This document shows positions 44,868 through 54,674 of a stretch of 64,000 nt of DNA, in pieces. The stretch is taken from NCBI GenBank assembly GCA_019634625.1, contig JAHCBA010000025.1, positions 38,295 to 102,294 of the forward strand, written 5' to 3'. Origin of the DNA: Verrucomicrobiia bacterium. Its GTDB lineage: Bacteria > Verrucomicrobiota > Verrucomicrobiia > Limisphaerales > CAIMTB01. Position numbers and translations under genes: made by a program. Each line of letters starts with the position of its first letter. The first letter of the stretch is position 1. Below the pieces are notes generated by a model. The model was not told the origin of the DNA. It ran no database searches and worked only from the letters and a program-made list of their open reading frames with translations.

Positions 44868-47800
44868 ATGCCCGCGGGAACGCATCGGACTTCTTCGGAA
44901 CCGGATCCAACGTCAGCTCCAATACCATCGCCCCTGCGGCCAGGTTCCGCCCCGTCGTGGTCGCGACGTCTGCTGCGTGGCGTGCTGCTCGCCGGACTGG
45001 TGTTTCTCAACGGGCCGGATCGCCTGCAACCGGCTCACGATGCCGGCCTCGACCCGGGCCGATTCCAAAGCGTCCCCGGCGGATCGCCCGCCGGCCCGAA
45101 CCTGGCGTGGATGGGTGGCACCGCGTTGACGAACGGCAGCCCGCTGACGGGGCCCGGCGGCGTCCCGGCGCGGACCGCACCGGACCCGCACGCCCAGGTC
45201 CTCGCCCGACGGCTCGCGGCGGCCTTCGCTGACAGGGATCGCGCGGATTTGGATCCCGCGCCCGCATTGCCGCCGGTTCCGAATCCCGACCACCCGCGCC
45301 CGGATCTGGTGCCGCCTCCCGCCCGGTTCACCGAAGCCCAGCTCGCACGCCTCGCCGAACTCCGCTGGCGCAGCGGCAAACAGTTGGAGGTGCGCGGCAA
45401 CGCGCGGAACAACACCCTCCGCCTCCTCGAAGGCCTTTCGCTGGAACCCCCCGCCGGGCGGCCGGATCCGGGCCAATCCCTGGCGGCGACCACCGCCTCG
45501 AGGTTTCTCGAACGCAACCGCGATCTGCTGTTGGTCGCCGATCCCATCGTGGAACTCGCGGCCGTGCGGGAGGTTCGGGACGACCTGGGTTACACGCAGA
45601 TCCGGTACGAACAGCAGTACCAGGGCCTCAGAGTCTGGCCCGCCAGTCTTACCGTGCAGGTCGATCCCGCCGGGCACGCGCACTGGGTCGCCGGCGCCTA
45701 TGTTCCGACCCCGGAACAGGTGACACTCGAGCCCGGCATCGATCCGGGTCTCGCCGCCGATCTGGCGCGCCGCAGCCTTGGCCTCGATCCGGTGGCCCCG
45801 ATCGAAAGTCAGGAACTCATCCTTCACGCCCCCGCCGAAGGTCCCATCCAACTCGCCTACAAAGTTGATCTCCATGCCTCGCCCCTGGCCCACTGGCAGG
45901 TGGTGGTGGACGCCACTTCGGGCGCCATCCTCGACTCGATGAACCAGGTCTGCACCGCCGTGGTCCAGGGCAGCGGCATCGACATGGGCGGACAGGTGCG
46001 GCCCCTGAACCTCTGGTCACGGGACAACCGGTTTCACCTGGTCGATGCCACCAAGCCGATGTTCGACGCCGCCCGTTCAACCCCCCCCAGCCCGGGCACC
46101 ACCTTCGGCGGCATCGTCATCCTCGATGCCAGGGGCGTGGATCCGGCCCAGAACCCCGATGCCTACGCGCCCGAGGTGGTCGCCTCCGCCAGCGCGACCG
46201 GCGGGTTCCCCGCGGCGGGCGTCAGTGCCGCCTTCAACCTCTCCATCGTGCACGACTACTTTCTCCAGCGGCACCAGCGCAATTCCATCGACGGCCAGGG
46301 CGGCACCATCATCGGCATCGTGAACGTGCCGGTGGACAACGCCTTCTGGCACCAGGGCGTCATCACCCTGGGCAGCGGCGATGCCTGGGCCGATTCGCTG
46401 GATTTCGTCGGGCACGAAATGGCGCACGGCGTGACCGAGCGCACCGCCGGGCTCATCTACCGCGATCAATCCGGCGCCATGAACGAGGCCTTCTCCGACA
46501 TCCTCGGCGAATCGGCCGAGGCCTTTCACCGCGGCCAGACCGACTGGCAGCTCGGCTCGCAGATGTCCCGCCGCATTCGCAACATGCGTGACCCGCAGTC
46601 CTTCATCATCGCCGACGGACGGCGCTTCCCCGCCCGGATGAGTCAGTTCATCACCCCCAACGATCCGTTCCTCGACCGCTTTCCGGGACGCAACAACGGC
46701 GGAGTGCACTTCAACAGCAGCATCATCAACCACGCCTACTACCAGCTTGCCGAAGGACTCCCCGACGCGATCGGCATCGCCCGCGCGGAACGCATCTTCT
46801 ACCGCGCCCTCACCACCAAGCTCCAGCAGCAGTCCCAGTTCATCGATTGCCGCTGGGCCTGCGTTCAATCCGCCATCGAACTCTTCGGACCCGGCTCCCC
46901 CGAGGCCATCCGCACCGGCGAGGCCTTCAACGCCGTCGAGATCTTCGACCAGTCGCCCACTCCGGGCCCCACCCCGATCCCCACCATCCAGGGACCGGAC
47001 GCCCTTGTGTTCACCTATGTCGATGCCTTGAACGGCCTCACCTTTCTCGCCCGGCGCGAGGCCGCCCTGGGCGATCCCGTCAGCGGGGTCGTGTTGTCCC
47101 CCGGCGTCGCCATGGCCCCCGGAAAGCGACCCGCGCTCATGGGCGACGGCTCTGCCGTCATGGTGGTCACCGCCAACAACGACATCGCCCTCGTCAACAC
47201 CCAGACCGGCCAGGGCCAAAGCCTCGGCTTCGTGGGCCAGGTCTGGTCCGTCGGCATGTCCTCCGATGGCCAGTGGGCTGCCATCATCCTGCGCGATGCC
47301 TTTGGCCAGCCACGGAACCAGATCAATGTCATCCGGCTCGGCACCTCCCACGTCGAAACCTACAACCTCCTCGCGCCCACCCTCGACGGCGGTTCCCTGG
47401 CCACGGTCCTCTACGGCGATTCCCTCGACTTCTCGATCGACGGCAACTTCCTCTACTACGATGCCCTCAACCGCCTCCGCTTCAGCGACGGCAGCGTGTT
47501 CGACAACTGGAGCATCTACGTCATCGACCGCACCACCGGCCTTGAATTCGAGGTGGTCCGCCCCATCCCGGGCCTCAACATCGGCAATCCCGCCCTCGGC
47601 CACATTCACAACCACCGCCTGGTCTTCGAAGCCCAGAACCCCGCCAACGCCACCTCCACCCTCTACGGCATGGACGTCGTCAGCGGTCGCATCGGGGCGC
47701 TGTTCACGGTCAACAGCACCCTCGGAGTCGGCTATCCCCGGCTGAACGGCGACGACTCCGTCCTCTATTTCACCGACTACTTCTTCAATGGCGCCTTCTT

Positions 47801-48668
47801 CAGCCATGCCATCATCGGCACCATCGGAGTCACCCCGGACGGCCTGTCCTTCAGCGGTGATGCCAGCCCGACCCTCACCGGCAACGCGGCCGGCCCCCTG
47901 ATCGGTGCCGTGTATCGACGCGGCACCTTCGCCGGCCTCCCCGAAGTCCGCGTGGCCGCCACCATTCCCGTCACCGCCCCGGGCAGCAGCACCCTGGGAC
48001 GGTTCACCCTCACCCGCACGGGCAGCGCGGACCGGTCCCTGCCGGTGTCGTTCCTCCTCACCGGCACCGCGCGCAACGGGGTCGATTACTTCGGCGTGCC
48101 GCTGACCGCCACCTTCCCCGCCGGGGCCGCCACCACCACCGTGAGCATCCTGGCCTTCGCCAACACCGGGCGCGTCGGCGACGCCACCGCGATCCTCACC
48201 CTCTCCCCCGCCTCCCACTACCTCGTCGGCAGTCCCGATGCCGCCACCGTCACCCTCCAGGGCGGGGACACCCCCGGCAACGCCTTCGAACAATGGGCCC
48301 GCGAGCAGGGCGTCACCGGGGAACACAACGACGACGATCGCGACGGCTATTCGAACCTCATGGAGTTCGCGCTCGGCACCGACCCCCGCATCCCCGATCC
48401 GCCAAACCTCATTCGCGGCACCCTGCTGACCGTCGGCGCCGACCGGCACCTCGCCCTCAGCGTCGAACGCCGCGCCCGCAATCCCGCCATCCAGTACGGG
48501 GTCGAGGTCGCCGACGATCTCGCGGGTCCCTGGATGTCCGGGCCCCCGCACACCCTCGGCATCGAGGACTCGCCGACCCGCCTCACCGTGCGCGACACCA
48601 CCGCCCTCGCAGCGCGCCCCAAACGCTTCATGCGCCTGAAAGTGTCGCTGCTTGACCCGCCGCCGTAA
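44868..48668 (+). CDS. Secreted M4 (thermolysin-type) metallopeptidase with Calx-beta domain
   Basis: 1266 residues. A signal-anchor-like helix (RRLLRGVLLAGLVFLNG) lies at ~33-50. A FTP/PepSY-like propeptide follows (~130-340; RFLERNRDLLLVADPIVELA, THE-type YKVDLHASPLAHWQVVVD). The M4 catalytic domain has GHEMAHGVTERTAGLIYRDQ with zinc ligands His516, His520 and Glu540 (GAMNEAFSD), and NNGGVHFNSSIINHAYYQLA for the catalytic histidine. A propeller of WD-like segments comes next (~700-1000), then a Calx-beta domain (FTLTRTGSADRSLPVSFLLT) and a TSP3-like stretch (DRDGYSNLMEFALGTDP). It is a secreted zinc protease, active outside the cell after propeptide removal. Confidence 0.9.
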   Translation: MPAGTHRTSSEPDPTSAPIPSPLRPGSAPSWSRRLLRGVLLAGLVFLNGPDRLQPAHDAGLDPGRFQSVPGGSPAGPNLAWMGGTALTNGSPLTGPGGVPARTAPDPHAQVLARRLAAAFADRDRADLDPAPALPPVPNPDHPRPDLVPPPARFTEAQLARLAELRWRSGKQLEVRGNARNNTLRLLEGLSLEPPAGRPDPGQSLAATTASRFLERNRDLLLVADPIVELAAVREVRDDLGYTQIRYEQQYQGLRVWPASLTVQVDPAGHAHWVAGAYVPTPEQVTLEPGIDPGLAADLARRSLGLDPVAPIESQELILHAPAEGPIQLAYKVDLHASPLAHWQVVVDATSGAILDSMNQVCTAVVQGSGIDMGGQVRPLNLWSRDNRFHLVDATKPMFDAARSTPPSPGTTFGGIVILDARGVDPAQNPDAYAPEVVASASATGGFPAAGVSAAFNLSIVHDYFLQRHQRNSIDGQGGTIIGIVNVPVDNAFWHQGVITLGSGDAWADSLDFVGHEMAHGVTERTAGLIYRDQSGAMNEAFSDILGESAEAFHRGQTDWQLGSQMSRRIRNMRDPQSFIIADGRRFPARMSQFITPNDPFLDRFPGRNNGGVHFNSSIINHAYYQLAEGLPDAIGIARAERIFYRALTTKLQQQSQFIDCRWACVQSAIELFGPGSPEAIRTGEAFNAVEIFDQSPTPGPTPIPTIQGPDALVFTYVDALNGLTFLARREAALGDPVSGVVLSPGVAMAPGKRPALMGDGSAVMVVTANNDIALVNTQTGQGQSLGFVGQVWSVGMSSDGQWAAIILRDAFGQPRNQINVIRLGTSHVETYNLLAPTLDGGSLATVLYGDSLDFSIDGNFLYYDALNRLRFSDGSVFDNWSIYVIDRTTGLEFEVVRPIPGLNIGNPALGHIHNHRLVFEAQNPANATSTLYGMDVVSGRIGALFTVNSTLGVGYPRLNGDDSVLYFTDYFFNGAFFSHAIIGTIGVTPDGLSFSGDASPTLTGNAAGPLIGAVYRRGTFAGLPEVRVAATIPVTAPGSSTLGRFTLTRTGSADRSLPVSFLLTGTARNGVDYFGVPLTATFPAGAATTTVSILAFANTGRVGDATAILTLSPASHYLVGSPDAATVTLQGGDTPGNAFEQWAREQGVTGEHNDDDRDGYSNLMEFALGTDPRIPDPPNLIRGTLLTVGADRHLALSVERRARNPAIQYGVEVADDLAGPWMSGPPHTLGIEDSPTRLTVRDTTALAARPKRFMRLKVSLLDPPP

Positions 48669-48720
48669 TCGACGCGATTGGAGGCTTGCGGAGGAGATCT
48701 CGGGCAATACGGTGCCTTCC

Positions 48721-49338
48721 ATGTCGAACGTGGACGGGCGGTCGTCGGACGTTTCTGGCGATGCCCCGGAGACCCATGTCGTGACCCGGCTGATCGAGGC
48801 GATGGGACGGGGCGACGAGGAGGCCGGGGAGCGATTGATCGGGCTGGTGTACGAGGAGTTGAAGCGGATGGCGGCGTCGAAAATGGCGCGGGAGGACGCG
48901 GACCACACGTTGCAGCCGACGGCGCTGGTGCATGAGGCCTGGCTGCGGATTTCGGGTGCCGGTGGCGTGGAGTTCGAGAGCCGGGTTCACTTCTTCTCGG
49001 TGGCGGCGGAGGCGATGCGACGGATCCTGATCGAATCGGCCCGGCGCAAACTGGCCGCGAAGCGCGGGAGCCGGGCCGGGCGGGAGATCCTGCGCGAGGA
49101 CCATTGGGTGACGGCGGCGCCCGCCGAGGAGGTGCTCGCGGTGCATGAGGCGCTGGGCCTGCTGGCGATCGAGGATCGGGCCCTCGCCGAATTGGTGAGC
49201 CTTCGGTATTTCGCCGGGATGACCATGGACGAGGCGGCCGAGACGCTGGGCCTGACGGTGCGAACGGCGGAGCGGATGTGGACCTACGGGAGGGCGTGGC
49301 TGAGAAAGGCGATCGGGGATCGGTTGCCACGGGGTTGA
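48721..49338 (+). CDS. ECF sigma factor, second pair (TIGR02999-type)
   Basis: 205 residues from ATG 48721, chosen because the sequence upstream runs through the peptidase tail. Region 2 has LIEAMGRGDEEAGERLIGLV and the family signature HTLQPTALVHEAWLRISG. Region 4 has LAELVSLRYFAGMTMDEAAE and LGLTVRTAERMWTYGRAWLR. This subgroup, common in Planctomycetes and Verrucomicrobia, typically sits next to a WD40 Ser/Thr kinase, as here: the kinase starts 6 bp after the stop. The signal transmitted is unknown. Confidence 0.92.
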   Translation: MSNVDGRSSDVSGDAPETHVVTRLIEAMGRGDEEAGERLIGLVYEELKRMAASKMAREDADHTLQPTALVHEAWLRISGAGGVEFESRVHFFSVAAEAMRRILIESARRKLAAKRGSRAGREILREDHWVTAAPAEEVLAVHEALGLLAIEDRALAELVSLRYFAGMTMDEAAETLGLTVRTAERMWTYGRAWLRKAIGDRLPRG

Positions 49339-49344
49339 GGGCGG

Positions 49345-52300
49345 ATGGAAGGCGCCCTGGCGGAATCCACCACGGTTTCACGCCTGCTCCAGAGTGAACG
49401 GTTTCGAATGAAGGACGATGCCACGAATCCCGGCGCACGGGAACGCGAGGTGTTCCTGGTGGCACTGGAATGCGCCTCGTTGGAGGAACGGCAGGCGTAC
49501 CTGGACCGGGCGTGCGGGGTGGATGGGCGGTTGCGGGCGGCGGTGGAGGAATTGATTCGGGGGCATGGGGATGAGGCGTTCATGCGATCGCCTGCCATCG
49601 GGCAACCGGGAACCCCGGCCAGGGAGTCCGGGAACCGTCCGCCGGTATGGGATCGACCCGGCGACCGGATCGGTCCGTACCGACTGGACCGGGTGGTGGG
49701 GGAGGGGGGCTGCGGGACGGTGTACGAGGCGCATCAGGAGGAACCCATCCGCCGCCGGGTAGCCTTGAAGATCCTCCGTCCGGGCATGGACACGCGGTCC
49801 GTGATCGCCCGTTTCGAGGCGGAGCGACAGGCCCTGGCATGGATGGATCATCCGCACATTGCGCGGGTCCTGGACGCGGGGGCGTCGGCGGGCGGGCGAC
49901 CCTACTTCGTGATGGAGTTCGTCGAGGGACTCCGGATCACCGGGCATTGCGAGCGGGCGGGCCTGACGTTGCCGGAACGCCTGGGATTGTTCCTCGGCGT
50001 CTGTCAGGCGATCCAGCATGCCCATCAGAAGGGCGTCATCCATCGGGACCTGAAACCCTCGAATGTGCTGGTGGCGACGAGCGAGGGCGTGGCGGTCCCC
50101 AAGGTCATCGACTTCGGAATCGCCAAGGCCCTGGACGCGGGCCGATCCGGATCGCCGCAGGCCACCTCGATCGCGACAATCCTGGGAACGCCGGCGTACA
50201 TGAGTCCGGAACAGGCGGGTTTTGGGGGAGGCGACGCAGACACCCGGACGGACGTGTACGGACTGGGCGCGCTTCTCTACGAGATGCTCACCGGCCGGCC
50301 TCCCTTCGATCCGAAACGCCTGGCAGGGCTGGATGTGGTCGAGCTGAAGCGCGTGGTGCAGGAGGAAGTGCCGCCCCGGCCGTCCCAATGCCGGGAGGGG
50401 TTGTCCGGTCTCCGAGGGGAGCTGGATTGGGTCGTGATGAAGTGTCTCGAGAAGGATCGGTCCCGGCGCTACGCCACCGTGAACGAACTCGAGCTGGAGG
50501 TGCGGCGTTACCTGGCGGGGGAACCGGTCCTGGCGAGGCCTCCCAGCGCCGGGTACCGGGCCAGGAAGTTCGTCGCACGCCATCGGGTGGGCATGCTGGC
50601 GGCGACGTTGCTGGCCCTCTCGGTGCTGGCGGGCTCGGGGGTGGCCATCTGGCAGGGGCTCGAACAGCGGCGGTTGGCGGAGGCGGCCGATGCAGCGCGA
50701 CGTGATCAGGAACGGCTGCGCGAGCGTGCTGAGGCGATGGCTGGCGCGGCGCGGTATCAGGCGTATGTGGCGGACATGAATCTCGCGTCCATGGCCGTCA
50801 AGGACCGCAATTTCGGCCGGGCCCGCCAGATCCTCGACGCGCATGTGCCGGCGCACCCGGAGTTGGACTTGAGGGGCTGGGAGTGGTGGCACCTCCGTCA
50901 GGCGTGCGAGAGCGAGGTGTGGTACACCCTCGGCCAATGGCCGGACGCCGTGGTGGTTCTCGAGCCTTCCCCGGACGGCGGTTGGCTGGCCGTCGGGGGG
51001 CTGGAAGGCGGGGTGGGGGTATGGGAGATGGAGGAACGACGCGAACGGGGGCGCTGGAGCACCGGCGATCTGCCGGCGGTGCTGGCGGTGTCACCGGCCA
51101 GCGGTGCCCTGGCCTTCAGGGTGCAGGACCACGATGGGGCTTGGGTTCGGGTGTGGGATGTGGATGCATGGGCGTTGGTCTTCGAACGCCGCCTGAACGC
51201 GACTGTCTCGCTCCTGGCCTACGATCGCTCCGGAGAGTCACTGCTGGCCGTGACGACCGCCGGCGACTGGGTGAAATGGGCGGCTGCCGATGGGTCCGAA
51301 TGGGAACGCGGCACGTTGCCCATGGCGGCGGATGCGGAACATCTGGCGGTGACGACGGACCTGCGTCGGGTCGCGGTGCTGAGTGCGGAGGGTGTTGTGC
51401 GCATGGTGGAGTTGTCCACCGGTCGGGAGGAGTGGGCGCAGCCGCCTCAATTCGTTCGGTACGTCGGGGTGGCGTTTTCACCGGACGGTCATTTCCTGGT
51501 CTGCTGGGGGTCTTCGGGGGGTACGGTGCACTTCCGCCTGGTGGAAACCGGCCGGTCCTCGGGAGGTGGCATGCCTCTCACCGCCCGGGTCAACGCCATC
51601 CGATTCGCACCGGACGGCCAGCGGATGGCATCGGCCGGCATAGACCAGAGGGTCGCCATCTCAGGCCTCAACATCTATCGGGCGCCAGAGCCGCCGCCCC
51701 TCCTTCGTGGGCGGTCCGGTTCGGCGGCGCCACGACCGCCCAGGCAGGAATGGTTAAGCCTGCCTCCAGCCTTCGCGCACCGGCCCCAGATCTTGCTCCG
51801 AGGCCACGAGAGCGATGTTCTGGCCCTCGCCTGGCTGCCGGATCAGCGGACGCTGCTGAGCGCGGGACGGGACGGGCGGATCCTTGCCTGGGACACCCAT
51901 AACGTGGGCAGGGATCCAGCGGCTCCACAGATCATTCCCGATGCCGCCCGGGCCTGGGGATGGGCCGCGGACTCCGAGGGGAGCGGGTCGGTGCTGACCG
52001 TGGATGAAGAGGGAGCCGTCCGGCATTGGTCCCCGGCGCAGGAGACGCCGGGAGAACCTTTGTTCAACCTGGGATCGAAGGATGGCGCCGTCCTGATTGC
52101 GGCGCAGGGCGACGTGTTGGCGGAGGTGGGTCCGGACGGCGAAGTGGCGGTTTGGGAGGTCACGAACACCACCCGCCGATGGGAGGTCCGGCCGGGCCGC
52201 CAGCCCATCGAACTCCTGGCGCTTCACCCGGACCTGGGACGCCTGGTGGTCCGCGACGGCGAAGGTCGGTTCCACGCCTGGGACTATCGCCATGGCCGGG

Positions 52301-52800
52301 AAGTGCACGGGTGGGAAGGACCCGATCCCTCGCAGAATGCCCCGGCCGGATTCTCACTCGACGGACGCTGGGGCGTCTTTGTGGCGGCGGACGGGACGGC
52401 CACCGCGGTCGAGATCGGAACAGGAGCGAAATCGACATTCGCATTGGGAGTCCGCAGGGCGCACCGCGTGGTCCTGGATCCCCATGGACGGTGGATCCTG
52501 GTCCTGGACCGGGCGGGTGCAGCCAGTGTCTGGGATCGAATCACAGGTTCCCGGGTCGCGACGCTGGAGGGGTTCCAGGAACCGATCCGTACGGCCGCCT
52601 TTTCGCCGGACGGCAGCCGGCTGGTCGCAGCCGGCGAGAGCCTGGGGGACCTCAGAATCTACGAGACGGCAGGGTTTCGGGAGGTCCTGAGAATCGAGGG
52701 CGGCCCGACCCCCGTGGATTCGGTCTCGTTTTCCCCGGACGGCCATGGATTGGCCGTGGGGAGTCCTCTGCGGAACGTCACCATTTGGCGCACGAGGTAA
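49345..52800 (+). CDS. Ser/Thr protein kinase with transmembrane helix and WD40 propeller
   Basis: 1151 residues; an ATG at 49408 (MKDDATN) is an alternative start. The kinase domain spans ~112-380 with the glycine loop GEGGCGTVYEA (~120), the ATP lysine in VALKILRPG, HRDLKPSN (~233), DFGIAKAL (~256) and SPEQAG; all key residues are present. A transmembrane helix lies at ~414-437 (VGMLAATLLALSVLAGSGVA). After a coiled-coil linker, WD40-like blades run to the end (VAFSPDGHFLVCW, RGHESDVLALAWLP, AFSPDGSRLVAAG). It is probably a membrane receptor whose outer propeller senses a protein or ligand and which acts with the adjacent sigma factor. Confidence 0.9.
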   Translation: MEGALAESTTVSRLLQSERFRMKDDATNPGAREREVFLVALECASLEERQAYLDRACGVDGRLRAAVEELIRGHGDEAFMRSPAIGQPGTPARESGNRPPVWDRPGDRIGPYRLDRVVGEGGCGTVYEAHQEEPIRRRVALKILRPGMDTRSVIARFEAERQALAWMDHPHIARVLDAGASAGGRPYFVMEFVEGLRITGHCERAGLTLPERLGLFLGVCQAIQHAHQKGVIHRDLKPSNVLVATSEGVAVPKVIDFGIAKALDAGRSGSPQATSIATILGTPAYMSPEQAGFGGGDADTRTDVYGLGALLYEMLTGRPPFDPKRLAGLDVVELKRVVQEEVPPRPSQCREGLSGLRGELDWVVMKCLEKDRSRRYATVNELELEVRRYLAGEPVLARPPSAGYRARKFVARHRVGMLAATLLALSVLAGSGVAIWQGLEQRRLAEAADAARRDQERLRERAEAMAGAARYQAYVADMNLASMAVKDRNFGRARQILDAHVPAHPELDLRGWEWWHLRQACESEVWYTLGQWPDAVVVLEPSPDGGWLAVGGLEGGVGVWEMEERRERGRWSTGDLPAVLAVSPASGALAFRVQDHDGAWVRVWDVDAWALVFERRLNATVSLLAYDRSGESLLAVTTAGDWVKWAAADGSEWERGTLPMAADAEHLAVTTDLRRVAVLSAEGVVRMVELSTGREEWAQPPQFVRYVGVAFSPDGHFLVCWGSSGGTVHFRLVETGRSSGGGMPLTARVNAIRFAPDGQRMASAGIDQRVAISGLNIYRAPEPPPLLRGRSGSAAPRPPRQEWLSLPPAFAHRPQILLRGHESDVLALAWLPDQRTLLSAGRDGRILAWDTHNVGRDPAAPQIIPDAARAWGWAADSEGSGSVLTVDEEGAVRHWSPAQETPGEPLFNLGSKDGAVLIAAQGDVLAEVGPDGEVAVWEVTNTTRRWEVRPGRQPIELLALHPDLGRLVVRDGEGRFHAWDYRHGREVHGWEGPDPSQNAPAGFSLDGRWGVFVAADGTATAVEIGTGAKSTFALGVRRAHRVVLDPHGRWILVLDRAGAASVWDRITGSRVATLEGFQEPIRTAAFSPDGSRLVAAGESLGDLRIYETAGFREVLRIEGGPTPVDSVSFSPDGHGLAVGSPLRNVTIWRTR

Positions 52801-52865
52801 GGTGGCCGGGATCCGGGTGACCTCACGCCTTCTCCGGATGGAAGCGGGCCACATGAGTCATCACC
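52659..52865 (+). repeat. Kinase 3' end plus start of following gene, duplicated at 54482
   Basis: The last 47 codons of the WD40 kinase, the next 52 bp, and ATGAGTCATCACCACAATCG recur at 54482-54687 with ~80% identity. Here the ATG opens only nine codons (MSHHHNRCP) before a stop. In the second copy it is the start of an intact 965-residue gene. The remaining gap to 53208 (343 bp) shows no supportable gene; short frames there resemble no family. Confidence 0.8.
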
Positions 52866-53208
52866 ACAATCGTTGTCCGTGAACTGCAGAATCCTATGTG
52901 AATCCCCTTGACGGTACGGTCCGCCGCAAGATAGACGTGCGGACAATAAGTCAGCAGAAAGACACGTGAGGCGACGCCATGCTTTGCGGAGAATCATCCC
53001 AATCGATGTCTTCAAGGCTCCAGGGACACCCAGATCCACGACGATTCCAAACGCCTGGTTCTCATCCGGCCCGGGAGAAGTGCCAGTGAATCTGATGGGC
53101 TGGGCGCAGTGGGGCATGTCGTGGTCAGGTTCGGGAGCTGTCGCCTCCTTTGCGAGCATCTCGTAACGACTTGACGAAAGGGAGGCAATAGGCGCCAGTA
53201 GTACTCTC

Positions 53209-54069
53209 ATGAGCCATGGATCTGCCAAAGTTCGCCATCGGATCCGATGGGGCAGGCACCCCGGGCCAGTCATTTCCCATAATCGTGGAAGGAGTTCATG
53301 CCAGGCGTTTACGCTGATTGAATTGCTGGTAGTGATCGCCATCGTTGCGATTCTGGCGTCACTGCTGCTGCCGGCACTCTCGCGGGCGAAAGGGGCGGCA
53401 CACTCGGCGGGTTGCAAGAGCAATTTGAGGCAGATCGGCCTGGCGACGGCGATGTATGTCGGAGATTACGGTCGCTATCCGATATGGGGGGAATTCCTGG
53501 CTGCGGACACCGATGGTCGGAGACGGGGGGAATTCTGGCCCGTGAAGCTGGAGCCGTACCTGTCTGCGACGTGGAGGGATCCGGTATATCGATGTCCGGG
53601 GGTGCGCGGCATGACGAACAGGGGACTGACAGAGTTCATGGACTCGAGAGACGCCCCCATCGGAAGCTACGACATGAACACACACGGAGTAGGGCTTCTG
53701 AGTGCACTGGGGGTGCTGCAGATTGATGGGCTCGGACCACTTACACAATTCCCAACGCGAGGGATTGCCGAGTCGGATATTACTGCGCCTAGTCGCCTGA
53801 TCGCCTACGGGGATGCTGTGCTTGGAGATTGGTCCTTGTCGTTCGGTCTTGTCACCCCAGCCGTCCACCGTCTTGTTCTAACAGAGGGTCTGGGGAGGGG
53901 TGCCGGCGCACACCATGAGCACCGCAGGAGACATCATGGGCACTGGAACATGGGGTTTGCGGACGGGCATGTGGTGAGTTTCAAGGAGCGGGAGTTGTAC
54001 GACATGGGAAACGACAGGATGCGACGGATGTGGAATCGGGACCACCAGCCTCATTGGGATGCGCGATAG
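53209..54069 (+). CDS. Prepilin-like protein with H-X9-DG tail
   Basis: 286 residues. A long basic leader, then [20 protein letters not shown] with the +5 glutamate of a class III prepilin signal, then [20 protein letters not shown], typical of this group. The residue before Phe is Ala (QAF) rather than the usual Gly, which may slow or prevent cleavage. The tail has [13 protein letters not shown] (H-X9-DG). It is a paralogue in type of the protein at 13544 but shares little body sequence. Its job is not known. It lies between the two copies of the duplicated kinase tail and is transcribed in the same direction. Confidence 0.85.
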   Translation: MSHGSAKVRHRIRWGRHPGPVISHNRGRSSCQAFTLIELLVVIAIVAILASLLLPALSRAKGAAHSAGCKSNLRQIGLATAMYVGDYGRYPIWGEFLAADTDGRRRGEFWPVKLEPYLSATWRDPVYRCPGVRGMTNRGLTEFMDSRDAPIGSYDMNTHGVGLLSALGVLQIDGLGPLTQFPTRGIAESDITAPSRLIAYGDAVLGDWSLSFGLVTPAVHRLVLTEGLGRGAGAHHEHRRRHHGHWNMGFADGHVVSFKERELYDMGNDRMRRMWNRDHQPHWDAR

Positions 54070-54399
54070 CCAGTCGAGTCTGGCCGTGAAGGAGCAGCCT
54101 CTGTTGATTCCTGCCTTGAGCCGTTCGGGACAGAGGCCGGTGTGAAGGAGGGATCCGTTGAATCCCACGGAGTCAGGCGGGGAGATGTTTGGGTTGACTG
54201 GTTGAAGCGTCCATCGCGCGGGGACGGGGCCACCGGCACACCTTCGGCGTGCCTTGCGGGGTGGGGACGTCGTTCCCAGGGCGACGCCCGCTGGCGCGGG
54301 CTTGCCCTGGGCTGGATTACCCGCACGCCATTGGCGTGCCCTGGCTTCACCAACCTGGGGCCTTGTGGAACTCCGCCCTCCGAGTGCGCCCCACCGCTG
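54070..54399. other. Intergenic stretch with small hairpins
   Basis: This gap between the prepilin stop and the degenerate repeat copy G contains several short inverted words (GGCACACCTTCGGCGTGCC, CGCCCGCTGGCGCGGGC, GCACGCCATTGGCGTGC). They look like small hairpins or REP-like units. No open frame here has a recognisable product. Confidence 0.45.
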
Positions 54400-54481
54400 C
54401 ACTCCGGAGGGACGAGATCCGTGAGACCTCGTCGCATCGCTCCACACTCGTTCGGCCTCGTCGAACTTGGCTTTCCGAGAT
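54400..54481 (+). repeat. Dispersed ~159-bp repeat, copy G (degenerate)
   Basis: It retains CTCCGGAGGGACGAGATCC and a weakened core (CGCTCCACACTCGTTCGGCC, TCGTCGAACTTGG). The ends are lost. It is followed at once by the duplicated kinase tail, so it lies at or near the junction of a rearrangement. Confidence 0.6.
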
Positions 54482-54622
54482 CTATGAGAACGTAGGGTTT
54501 CGCGAGGTCTTGAGGATCGAGGGGGCCCGAGCCCCGTGAATTCCGTGCAGTTTTCCCCGGACGGCCATGGGTTGGCCGTGGGGAGTCCCCTGGGGGCGGT
54601 GATGATTTGGCGCGCGAGGTAA
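54482..54622 (+). pseudogene. Frame-shifted tail of a WD40 kinase gene
   Basis: It starts TATGAGAACGTAGGGTTTCG and matches codons of the last WD40 blade of the 49345 kinase (YETAGFREVLRIEG, SFSPDGHGLAVGSP, IWRTR). One base is missing near 54530, so the frame shifts from EGARAP to a stop (CCGTGA). The end (GATTTGGCGCGCGAGGTAA) is intact. Only the final ~46 codons are present. Confidence 0.75.
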
Positions 54623-54674
54623 GGTGGCGGAGATCCGGTTGCTCTCACGCCTGTAAGCGGTAGAACGGAAAACC

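Noticed and set aside
46077..48908. 943-codon minus-strand open frame
   Set aside because: It is antisense to the M4 peptidase gene, whose zinc ligands and catalytic residues are all present on the plus strand.
52866..53208. Small frames between the WD40 kinase and the prepilin gene (for example 52966-53166)
   Set aside because: There is no ribosome binding site, no family resemblance and no agreement in composition; treated as spacer.
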